64,000 bases of DNA, from the NCBI RefSeq assembly GCF_036320655.1, contig NZ_CP143258.1, positions 930,001 through 994,000 on the forward strand, given 5' to 3'. Of the stretch, positions 9,493 through 16,671 are shown piece by piece. Every line of letters starts with the position of its first letter. Position 1 is the stretch's first letter. The notes beneath the pieces were generated by a model, which saw only the letters and a program-made list of their open reading frames with translations, searched no databases and was not told the origin of the DNA. Source of the DNA: Porphyromonas pogonae (GTDB lineage: Bacteria > Bacteroidota > Bacteroidia > Bacteroidales > Porphyromonadaceae). Position numbers and translations under genes: made by a program.

Positions 9493-9544
9493 AAGACTGT
9501 ATCGTGACTCGACTATGAGCGGCTCAGGATACAGTCTTTTTTGT
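9493..9544 (+). terminator. Rho-independent terminator after ccsA
   Basis: A perfect 11-bp stem, AAGACTGTATC (9493-9503) with GATACAGTCTT (9528-9538), is followed by a T run. Confidence 0.85.
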
Positions 9545-10071
9545 TTTCTATAACATACCCATATAGTAGCATGATCATCGCTACGTGGTCATTTATTACG
9601 GAGAGGCTTCAAGAGCAATTATTTGACAAAATGTCAAAAATGTCTCCCGCTAACCCGATCTGTTTGTCATACCCAATAAGTAATGAATCAGTATTCTAAA
9701 TAATTTCAGAAAAAGCATGTCAGCACACAAAATACCTCTGTCATAGTTATAAAACTGTGCTTATTTGTACACAGTCTAAATAAGAAATCGCTTTTATGGA
9801 GGCTAAAATGGGTTTTAAAAGAGGCTAAATAAAAGAGGGATGGCTTTGATGGTAAATTAATGAATAATGATAAAATCTGTCCCTATTATATTGTGTTTTT
9901 TCATCCATTACTCTAGCTCATCCTTAACCATGGCAGGTGCTGAGATTCTTATATGATAGGTCGGACAACCTTGTATGATAGGTCAATCGTCCGTGTACAT
10001 GAGTCTAACGTCCGTGTACTATAAGTCAATTGTCCTTATAGGATAAGTCGATCGTCCTTGTATGATAAAAT
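9545..10071. other. Intergenic module A: hairpins and start of a repeat block
   Basis: This non-coding stretch holds a TTTGACAAAATGTCAAA palindrome (about 9622-9638), an inverted repeat CTTATTT...AAATAAG (9760-9784), a GGCTAAATAAAA motif (about 9823-9834) and the tandem repeats listed separately. The same items occur in the same order in the spacer at 19288-20508. No plus-strand gene is seen. Confidence 0.7.
9953..10068. repeat. 22-bp-period tandem repeats, block A
   Basis: There are about five degenerate units related to GTCGATCGTCCTTGTATGAT, each with a core CGTCC(G/T)TGTA followed by GATAA. Individual units vary from 20 to 24 bp. A MITE (10072-10258) is inserted right at the right border. 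A second block of the same family lies at 19709-19822. Confidence 0.8.
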
Positions 10072-10258
10072 GAGACCGTTGCATAGCAGGCCAATTGCTT
10101 CGTTGCTTGCGAGATTCGCGCTAGGTCATTTACCTGAGGTAAACTCCCTGTGCACTCACTCTTAGCGCCTTGCACTTTACCCTCTCTGCCCGGTCAAAGT
10201 GTCTTTTGTCGGCTTTGCCTCCAAAATCCATGAGACTGTTGACTTTTGCAACAGTCTC
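10072..10258 (-). mobile_element. 187-bp MITE, copy 2
   Basis: It is in the reverse orientation relative to copy 1, with the same ends (GAGACCGTTGCA on the left, TGCAACAGTCTC on the right). The direct repeats AAAAT at 10067-10071 and 10259-10263 are a 5-bp target duplication. It abuts tandem repeat block A. Confidence 0.93.
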
Positions 10259-10404
10259 AAAATATATGATCAGTGGAGCAAAAAAGATACTCTGTGTAGA
10301 ATCGTTCGGCTGTGCAGCATGTGTGAGGGGTAATAGATATGGCTTAGCGTAGCCGGGTAGGTGCTCAAGGTTAGGGTATTAGTCGTTGATTGGGATGTAT
10401 TATA

Positions 10405-10575
10405 TTACACTTGCAAGGGGGGAGTATGCCGGGAGGCAAGCTCTTGCGTGCATGTCTGTAAGGTGTAGATGCACGGGACTTGACGCATTACCTTGGAATA
10501 ATGAGCTGTGGGGGTAAGTACGGGGTGGCTTATTTGTGCTGACATAGGACTATAGGGTATCATAAGTAAATGCAT
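10405..10575 (-). other. Possible small ORF (56 codons) behind a strong minus-strand promoter
   Basis: This ATG-to-TAA frame starts about 15 nt below the -7 box at 10590-10597. It begins MHLLMIPYSPMSAQISHP and has two Cys. Its composition is Pro-, Thr- and His-rich and resembles no family I know. The transcript may instead be non-coding; the strand is C-rich and G-poor. Confidence 0.25.
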
Positions 10576-10589
10576 CAACTCTTTTTCTA

Positions 10590-10620
10590 CAAAGATACAA
10601 CATCAGCCTCCCTTTGTCAA
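10590..10620 (-). promoter_or_regulatory. Strong minus-strand promoter A
   Basis: On the minus strand TTGACAAAGGGAGG leads, 20 nt after the first TTG, to TATCTTTG (TAnnTTTG -7 box). The same architecture recurs at 20158-20189 and 48446-48477. It points into module A, away from the pseudouridine synthase gene. Confidence 0.65.
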
Positions 10621-10857
10621 GCCCACAGCATGCATGATACAAGATACAAAATGAGAGATTGTACTATCACTCCCCAAATTGACAAAATGATAGTTGACAA
10701 GGGGCGTTTTAGATTTTTTAACCTTTGTACACTCCCTCCTCGGGGTATGCAGACTGATCCTATCGCATAGCCCTCCTTTACTATTATCTGCCTAAGAGCA
10801 CTACCCAAACTAATACCTCTACACTCTTATTATCCTTTACGGGCTACAATAATTCAT

Positions 10858-10865
10858 TAACTTTG
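10858..10865 (+). promoter_or_regulatory. -7 box of the pseudouridine synthase gene
   Basis: TAACTTTG matches TAnnTTTG and lies 21 nt before the ATG at 10887. Confidence 0.55.
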
Positions 10866-10886
10866 TCACACAAAATACTCAAGTTT

Positions 10887-11576
10887 ATGCCCCAAGAACC
10901 CATTGTTATATACGAAGATAATCATCTGCTCATTGTAAACAAACGCCCGGGAGAGATAGTCCAAGGTGATAAAACCGGCGACGAACCCCTGGCTGATACT
11001 CTGAAGCAATGGCTCAAAGCGAAGTATGACAAGCCCGGTAATGTATTCCTGGGCGTGGTGCATCGGTTAGATAGGCCGGTAGGTGGCATCGTTATATTTG
11101 CCAAGACAAGCAAGGCTCTCACCCGCATGAATGAGATGTTCAAAAAAGGCGAAGTGCAAAAAAAGTATTGGGCCATTGTAGCACAAAAGCCCTCCAAACA
11201 GCAAGATACCATAGTATCTTATTTGAAAAGGAATACCAAACAAAACAAAAGTTACCCCTCCACCTCCAAAGACAAAGAGGCCAAGGAAGCGCGGCTTACT
11301 TATCGCCTATTGGCATCGTCCGAGCGTTATCACCTCATCGAAGTGGAATTGCACACGGGAAGACATCATCAGATCAGGTGTCAGCTCGCCTCGATAGGTT
11401 GCCCTATCAAGGGTGACTTGAAGTATGGCTATCCTCGCAGTAACCATGACGGTAGTATCAGTCTGCTCTCGCATGAGATACAGTTTGTACATCCGGTATC
11501 AGGGCAGGATATTCACCTTGTTTGCAATACGCCCGGTGATGTCTTGTGGGATACGCTGTCGCGTGCCATGTTATAG
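10887..11576 (+). CDS. RluA-family RNA pseudouridine synthase
   Basis: The protein isomerises uridine to pseudouridine in rRNA or tRNA. The catalytic Asp is in VVHRLDRPVGG (about residue 57), the RluA signature. Further family blocks are KKYWAIVAQKP and VELHTGRHHQIRCQLAS. At 229 aa it has only the catalytic domain and no S4 domain, as in the short RluC/RluA-like group. A longer reading from a TTG at 10863 would overlap the -7 promoter box, so the ATG at 10887 (MPQEPIVIYEDNHLL) is preferred. The exact RNA target cannot be told. Confidence 0.9.
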   Translation: MPQEPIVIYEDNHLLIVNKRPGEIVQGDKTGDEPLADTLKQWLKAKYDKPGNVFLGVVHRLDRPVGGIVIFAKTSKALTRMNEMFKKGEVQKKYWAIVAQKPSKQQDTIVSYLKRNTKQNKSYPSTSKDKEAKEARLTYRLLASSERYHLIEVELHTGRHHQIRCQLASIGCPIKGDLKYGYPRSNHDGSISLLSHEIQFVHPVSGQDIHLVCNTPGDVLWDTLSRAML

Positions 11577-11891
11577 ATCAGACTGTTTTATAATTGCCAT
11601 GGAGTACAGCTCCCTTGTCTGGAATGGATAGATGCCGTGTAAACGGCTTTTCATAGGCTGCTATGTATGCTCCCCCATGCGGTATTGTAAAGCATGATGG
11701 CGCATATCCACCATCTCGCATATCAGCGAAGAAGATGCTGTGTGAAAAGTGCGTTCATCCGGCTTATGCCTTGAGTAAAAACACGATGCCGAGATCCGGT
11801 TGCGGATACAAATCCTTGTTTTGTCAGGCAACAATGATTTAATAATTATCTTTATACAGTAAAAGATACTCTATTCCCTAATTCGATACTT
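11577..11891. other. Intergenic region
   Basis: I see no gene. A TATCTTTA sequence at 11847-11854, one base off the -7 consensus, may be the promoter of the GH20 gene. Confidence 0.4.
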
Positions 11892-13982
11892 ATGAACTGT
11901 ATTAATACGCTTTTGAAACACCTTTCTATGGGGGTGATACTCTTCTTCCTATTCTCTCTTTTTGAGGGGAAAGCCTTTGCAACACCCATATCTGCTTCCT
12001 CTACGCTTAGTCACAAGGGGGGTACAGATTCTTTGAAAGTAATCCCCTCGGTAGATAAGTGGGAGCCTTCACAAGGATATTATGGTATCAAACATCTCGA
12101 TGTGAGTTATGCGCAGGGCAATGACTCCATACGTGAGCTGGCTCATGTATTCCATGAGGAGATCGCCCGTGACCTCAAATTGACCTCTAAACTACGAGGT
12201 GCGGTCGGTACGGGCGGGAAGCATACGGGCACTCCCGGTATCTTCCTCAATATCGATGCCGACATCCCTAAGCCCGAGGCTTACCGCATACGCATTACAT
12301 CCAAAAACATACTCCTTAGCGGTCATGATTACCGTGGACTTGTGTGGGCTACCCGCACACTGTTGCAGATGATGGCACAGTATGGCTATGGCCTGCCACA
12401 GGGTGCGATAGAGGATAGCCCGTCTTATCCCAATAGGGGATTTATGATAGATGTGGCGAGAAAATTTTTCACTATAGAGGATTTACGTGATTACATCAAG
12501 CAATTGTCGTACTACAAGATGAATGAGTTGCAGGTGCACCTCAATGACAACGGTTTTCCCGAATATTTCGGCAATGACTGGAATAAAACCTATTCAGCTT
12601 TCAGATTGCAGAGCGATTACTTCCCTGGACTGGCTGCAAAGGATGGGCACTATACCAAGCAAGAGTTTCGTGACTTGCAAAAGATGGGGCGTATCTACGG
12701 AGTCAATGTGATTCCCGAGATTGATATTCCGGCTCATAGCCTTGCTTTTGCGCACTACCGCCCCGAGCTGGGGAGTAAGAAATACGGAGAGGATCACCTT
12801 GATCTGGACAATCCTCATGTATACACCTTTTGCGACAGTCTCTTGCGCGAGTATATCAGTGGGGACAATCCTGTTTTTATCAACGATGATGTACACATCG
12901 GTACGGATGAGTATGATGCACGCGAATCGGAGAAGTACCGTGCTTTTACCGATCGTTACCTTCGATTTGTACAGTCGCTGGGCAAAACGGCACGTATGTG
13001 GGGAGGTCTGCGATGGCTCAAGGGTAAGACCCCCGTACAAGCCCAAGATGTGGTGATGAACGCCTGGTCTTATGACTGGGTAGATCCTCACCTCTCAGTG
13101 CAGGATGGGTACAAGCTACTCAATAGCTGCGATACTTGGCTCTACATTGTCCCGGCCACGGGGTACTACCGTGATACATTGGACACGAAGTGGCTGTACG
13201 ACAAATGGACTCCTCTGATGATGAATCGCAAAGAGACTTTGTCCGACAGCGAAAAGCATGCCTTGCTGGGTACCATGTTTGCCGTGTGGAATGATCACTG
13301 TGGCAACGGTATATCAGCCCAAGATGTACACTGGCGTGTGTACCCTGCTATCAAAGTCATGGCAGAGCAGACGTGGAGCGTGGATCATACAGAGAGGAGC
13401 AAAGACTACAATGCCTTCAGGCACAGCATGGACATCCTGCACGAAGCTCCGGGAGTGGATATGGTGGGTCGTTGGTCCGACAAGGAGTTGCAGGCATTCA
13501 ACCGGTCGGTCAAGGGCAAGAGCTATACGCTCACGGGCAACAATACATATAGCATGCATGCACCTCACAACTCTGCAGGCTTTGATTACGAAGTGGAGTT
13601 CTCATGGCTCGACAAGGGTAGCAGGCCCGGTACCGTACTGTTTGGCAATAGATACACGGAAATTCTTGTCAATATAGAGGGTACGGGGTGCATCGGCTTT
13701 ACACGTGACGGATATACTTATAAGTTCAATTATAAGGTAGATAATCGCAGGCATCACTATAAGATCACGGGTACATCCGCCAAGACATGCTTGTGGGTGG
13801 ATGGCCGGTCGGTAGATACATTGAGCGCTGTGCCCATAGAGTCATCGATCAATAAACACGGACGTAAGACCCATATGTACTATCAGCAGACATTGTTTTT
13901 CCCTACCCAAACCGTAGGGCATCCTACACGCTCTGCTAAGGGTAGGCTCAGCGACATTTCTATTAAGCAGATCTCCCATTAG
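11892..13982 (+). CDS. GH20 beta-N-acetylhexosaminidase, secreted
   Basis: The 696-aa enzyme has an N-terminal signal (MGVILFFLFSLFEGKAFA) and a GH20b-like lead domain with AYRIRITSKNILLSGHDYRG. The TIM barrel follows: RGFMIDVARKFFTIEDLRDY, ELQVHLNDNGFPEYF, VIPEIDIPAHSLAFAHYRPE, then the catalytic Asp-Glu pair in HIGTDEYD near residues 337-340. The C-terminal 150 residues look like a lectin/LamG-type beta-sandwich. It would release terminal GlcNAc or GalNAc from host glycans in the periplasm or on the cell surface. The neighbours are unrelated, so it is probably a single-gene unit. Confidence 0.92.
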   Translation: MNCINTLLKHLSMGVILFFLFSLFEGKAFATPISASSTLSHKGGTDSLKVIPSVDKWEPSQGYYGIKHLDVSYAQGNDSIRELAHVFHEEIARDLKLTSKLRGAVGTGGKHTGTPGIFLNIDADIPKPEAYRIRITSKNILLSGHDYRGLVWATRTLLQMMAQYGYGLPQGAIEDSPSYPNRGFMIDVARKFFTIEDLRDYIKQLSYYKMNELQVHLNDNGFPEYFGNDWNKTYSAFRLQSDYFPGLAAKDGHYTKQEFRDLQKMGRIYGVNVIPEIDIPAHSLAFAHYRPELGSKKYGEDHLDLDNPHVYTFCDSLLREYISGDNPVFINDDVHIGTDEYDARESEKYRAFTDRYLRFVQSLGKTARMWGGLRWLKGKTPVQAQDVVMNAWSYDWVDPHLSVQDGYKLLNSCDTWLYIVPATGYYRDTLDTKWLYDKWTPLMMNRKETLSDSEKHALLGTMFAVWNDHCGNGISAQDVHWRVYPAIKVMAEQTWSVDHTERSKDYNAFRHSMDILHEAPGVDMVGRWSDKELQAFNRSVKGKSYTLTGNNTYSMHAPHNSAGFDYEVEFSWLDKGSRPGTVLFGNRYTEILVNIEGTGCIGFTRDGYTYKFNYKVDNRRHHYKITGTSAKTCLWVDGRSVDTLSAVPIESSINKHGRKTHMYYQQTLFFPTQTVGHPTRSAKGRLSDISIKQISH

Positions 13983-14352
13983 GCCAAGCATCACAGGCTT
14001 CTTACAATAAGAGACAACGCCATTGTCTCGTAATAAATTAGTCAGCGTCTCCAGACTATCCTTAGGTAAAGGTGTGTTTAGAGGCGCTGATATTTTGGGC
14101 CGTGTAGGTACGTAATATATTACTCATATCCACATTCTACCTGATATGTTGAAGGAAAGGAATAGCTGAGGGAACTACTTATCAATTATTATTATAAAGC
14201 TGTAAAATCATTGTTTTTAGGGATTGTGCCTCTGATGTGGTTCTGCTACTTTTATGTTATCGGCATGAAGAGTCTTTTCATAGATGTCGATGCGGTTATA
14301 AATGTGACCCTGCTTGTAGAGCACAAGGGGTCATTCACTAAAATTAAGCCTT
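13983..14352. other. Intergenic region with a small hairpin
   Basis: GAGACAA (14011-14017) pairs with TTGTCTC (14023-14029). A TCAGCGTCT...GAGGCGCTGA imperfect repeat follows. Either may end the GH20 transcript. A short open frame at 14211-14411 lacks an ATG and overlaps the next gene, so it is not called. Confidence 0.45.
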
Positions 14353-15132
14353 ATGAAAGAAGAAAAAATGAATATGGATCAAGGCCACTGGATACTTGCC
14401 AAGTTGGGTAAGCGGGTACTTCGCCCGGGTGGTCGAGAGCTTACAAATATGATGATGGATATCCTTAATATCACCCCGCAAGATGATGTTGTAGAGTTTG
14501 CTCCCGGCATGGGGTATACTGCATCTCTCGCAGTAGCTCGCAGCCCACACTCCTATACAGCGATAGAGCTCAATGAGGAAGCAGCGGATATTGTGCGTAA
14601 GAATATCCATTATGCGAAAGCTGAAGTGGTGATAGCCAATGCAGCAGCCACAGGATTGGCCGATGGCTGTGCGTCCAGGGTGTACGGTGAGGCTATGCTC
14701 ACCATGCAAAGTGATGCGCAAAAGGAAAGTATCATCAGAGAAGCATCACGATTGTTACGTCCGGGAGGTATGTACGGTATTCATGAAGTGGGACTTTACC
14801 CCGATGATATAAGCGAAGATATCAAAGATAAGGTACGAGTGGATATGATGAAAAGCATCAGGGTCAATGTGCGTCCTTTGACGCGCTTGGAGTGGTGTGC
14901 ATTGTTGGAGAAGCATGGGTTCGAGATTGTAGCAGTCAGGCAAAACGCGATGCATTTACTTGAGCGTGACCGAATGATTGCGGACGAAGGCTTCTGGAGA
15001 TTTCTTGGTATTGTGATCAGAATGATGTTTCATCCCAAGGCTCGTGCACGAGTTATACAGATGCGCAAGACATTCCGCCGTCATGCCGATCATATCAATG
15101 CCATAAGCATCGTGGCTCGTAAATTAAAATAA
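14353..15132 (+). CDS. SAM-dependent class I methyltransferase
   Basis: The 259-aa protein has motif I in VVEFAPGMGYTASLA, an acidic residue after strand 2 (YTAIELNEEAADIV) and a later ASRLLRPGGMYGIHEVGL block, all standard for small-molecule or lipid methyltransferases. The C-terminal half is basic (FHPKARARVIQMRKTFRRH). An alternative start is the ATG at 14368. A cupin gene follows after 96 bp on the same strand and may be co-transcribed. The substrate is not evident. Confidence 0.82.
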   Translation: MKEEKMNMDQGHWILAKLGKRVLRPGGRELTNMMMDILNITPQDDVVEFAPGMGYTASLAVARSPHSYTAIELNEEAADIVRKNIHYAKAEVVIANAAATGLADGCASRVYGEAMLTMQSDAQKESIIREASRLLRPGGMYGIHEVGLYPDDISEDIKDKVRVDMMKSIRVNVRPLTRLEWCALLEKHGFEIVAVRQNAMHLLERDRMIADEGFWRFLGIVIRMMFHPKARARVIQMRKTFRRHADHINAISIVARKLK

Positions 15133-15228
15133 GATAGAGGTGTTGTTCCTTCATCTTAATTATTTATATTTAGTGGGGATCGATTGAGTCGATCTTACCG
15201 TAAGTTATTTTATCTAAAATGAAACATA

Positions 15229-15561
15229 ATGGAAGAAATGAAGAAAAAAACGATTCTTACTCCTGCATCTCTGATCGATTATGCTCAGGGTGGTATTGTG
15301 AGTAAAGAACTGATTCATACAAATACCGGCAATATTACTTTTTTTGCTATCGATGAGGGACAGAAGATCAGTGAACATTCAGCTCCTTTCGATGCCACAG
15401 TAATGATTGTAGAGGGCGAAGCCGAAATTATAATCGGCGGGGAGCCATTCATTCTTAAAGCCGGTGAAATGATAGTGATGCCTGCCAACGAACCGCATGC
15501 ACTCAATGCTGTGAAAGCGTTTAAGATGATGCTTATCATGATACGCTCTCTGGCTAAGTAA
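15229..15561 (+). CDS. Small cupin-domain protein
   Basis: This 110-aa single cupin fold contains SEHSAPFDATVMIVEGEAEI (motif 1 region) and LKAGEMIVMPANEPHALNAV (motif 2, with the conserved PxxxPH). Proteins of this size often bind a metal and act as sensors, isomerases or small-molecule binders. The sequence gives no substrate. It lies behind the methyltransferase and before a strong terminator, so these two genes form a likely unit. Confidence 0.85.
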   Translation: MEEMKKKTILTPASLIDYAQGGIVSKELIHTNTGNITFFAIDEGQKISEHSAPFDATVMIVEGEAEIIIGGEPFILKAGEMIVMPANEPHALNAVKAFKMMLIMIRSLAK

Positions 15562-15611
15562 ATATCCTCATACGGATGTAGCATCCGTTATTGTCTCCAT
15601 TGCTCGTTGGG

Positions 15612-15660
15612 TACGAGCTGCCTGCCGTTCAACTGATCGGTGTGGCAGCTCGTATTTTTC
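15612..15660 (+). terminator. Rho-independent terminator after the cupin gene
   Basis: A perfect 11-bp stem, TACGAGCTGCC (15612-15622) with GGCAGCTCGTA (15644-15654), is followed by TTTTTC. Confidence 0.85.
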
Positions 15661-15807
15661 ATTACTACATCTTATAAGATCTCTGTAGCTCCTCATTATA
15701 TTCTTTATTTTATGATATATGCAATATAAGTCATATATTCTCGTTTTGATAATAAAATCCATGAAATTATTTTATTCTCTATAATAAATTAAAATTCATA
15801 AAGTCCA

Positions 15808-16650
15808 ATGAAACACATTTTGAGATTCACGAGCTTAATCCTGCTGGGAGTTATGTTTGGAATTAACAGCTATGCACAAAGCAACAGCGGTACAAATCCT
15901 GAATGTATCTATAAATACGTAGTCAGCAGTACAGACAAAGCGGGCTCTAAGGTAGAGGGCAATTACTTTGGCGTATTGCAAATGACTCCCGTCCATTCAC
16001 GATTTATCGATTATTCGGCATATGCCGTGGATTCTGCCCAAGTGTGCAAGGCTCCGGCCGGTGAGATCAAGACTCTTTCGGAGAAAGAATTCAAAAATAC
16101 CCATTACTTCACTCCCGTTATCTATAATATAGCCAAAGACAAGAAGCTCACGGTGTATGATTACATAGGACTGGATCTGTGTAAATATAGTGAGGAGTTG
16201 CCTATTGTTAAGTGGGAATCAGTCGATGGCTCTATGGACGTTTGTGGATATAAATGTGCCAAAGCCGTGGGCTCTTACGCCGGTCGTCGCTGGACTGTAT
16301 GGTACACGCCGGATATCCCTCTGCCTTATGGTCCTTGGAAGCTCATAGGACTGCCCGGGCTTGTACTCAAAGCCACCGATGCCGATGGCATACACACTTT
16401 TGAAGCTATTTCCATCCGTAACACCGCTGTGCCGTGTGTTTCCAGGGATGCGAGGGATGCTACCGGTACATCAAGAGACAAGTTCATCGCTACAAGGAAC
16501 AAATTCATGGAATCGCCCATGTCCAATATCCCCCAAGAATCTATCAAAGAAATATCCGTTTTGAAAAATGGTGATGAGAAAACACTCATTATCAACGGTG
16601 TTCCGCTTCGCAATTTCGACGGCACTTACATACCTCTCGAGCTCAAGTAA
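15808..16650 (+). CDS. GLPGLI-family secreted protein
   Basis: The 280-aa protein begins with a Sec signal (LILLGVMFGINSYAQ) and holds the family hallmark WKLIGLPGLVLKA near residue 180. GLPGLI proteins are Bacteroidetes envelope proteins of unknown role that are nearly always encoded beside a TonB-plug outer-membrane protein, as here (the next gene starts 21 bp later). A Trp- and Tyr-rich core (RRWTVWYTPDIPLPYGPW) precedes the hallmark. It is probably periplasmic or surface exposed and a partner of the barrel protein. Confidence 0.92.
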   Translation: MKHILRFTSLILLGVMFGINSYAQSNSGTNPECIYKYVVSSTDKAGSKVEGNYFGVLQMTPVHSRFIDYSAYAVDSAQVCKAPAGEIKTLSEKEFKNTHYFTPVIYNIAKDKKLTVYDYIGLDLCKYSEELPIVKWESVDGSMDVCGYKCAKAVGSYAGRRWTVWYTPDIPLPYGPWKLIGLPGLVLKATDADGIHTFEAISIRNTAVPCVSRDARDATGTSRDKFIATRNKFMESPMSNIPQESIKEISVLKNGDEKTLIINGVPLRNFDGTYIPLELK

Positions 16651-16671
16651 AGCCCCTCCAAGCAGGTATAT

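Noticed and set aside
14211-14411. 66-aa frame MFLGIVPLMWFCYFYVIG
   Set aside because: It starts at TTG, overlaps the methyltransferase in another frame, and has no recognisable domain; a decayed remnant cannot be excluded.
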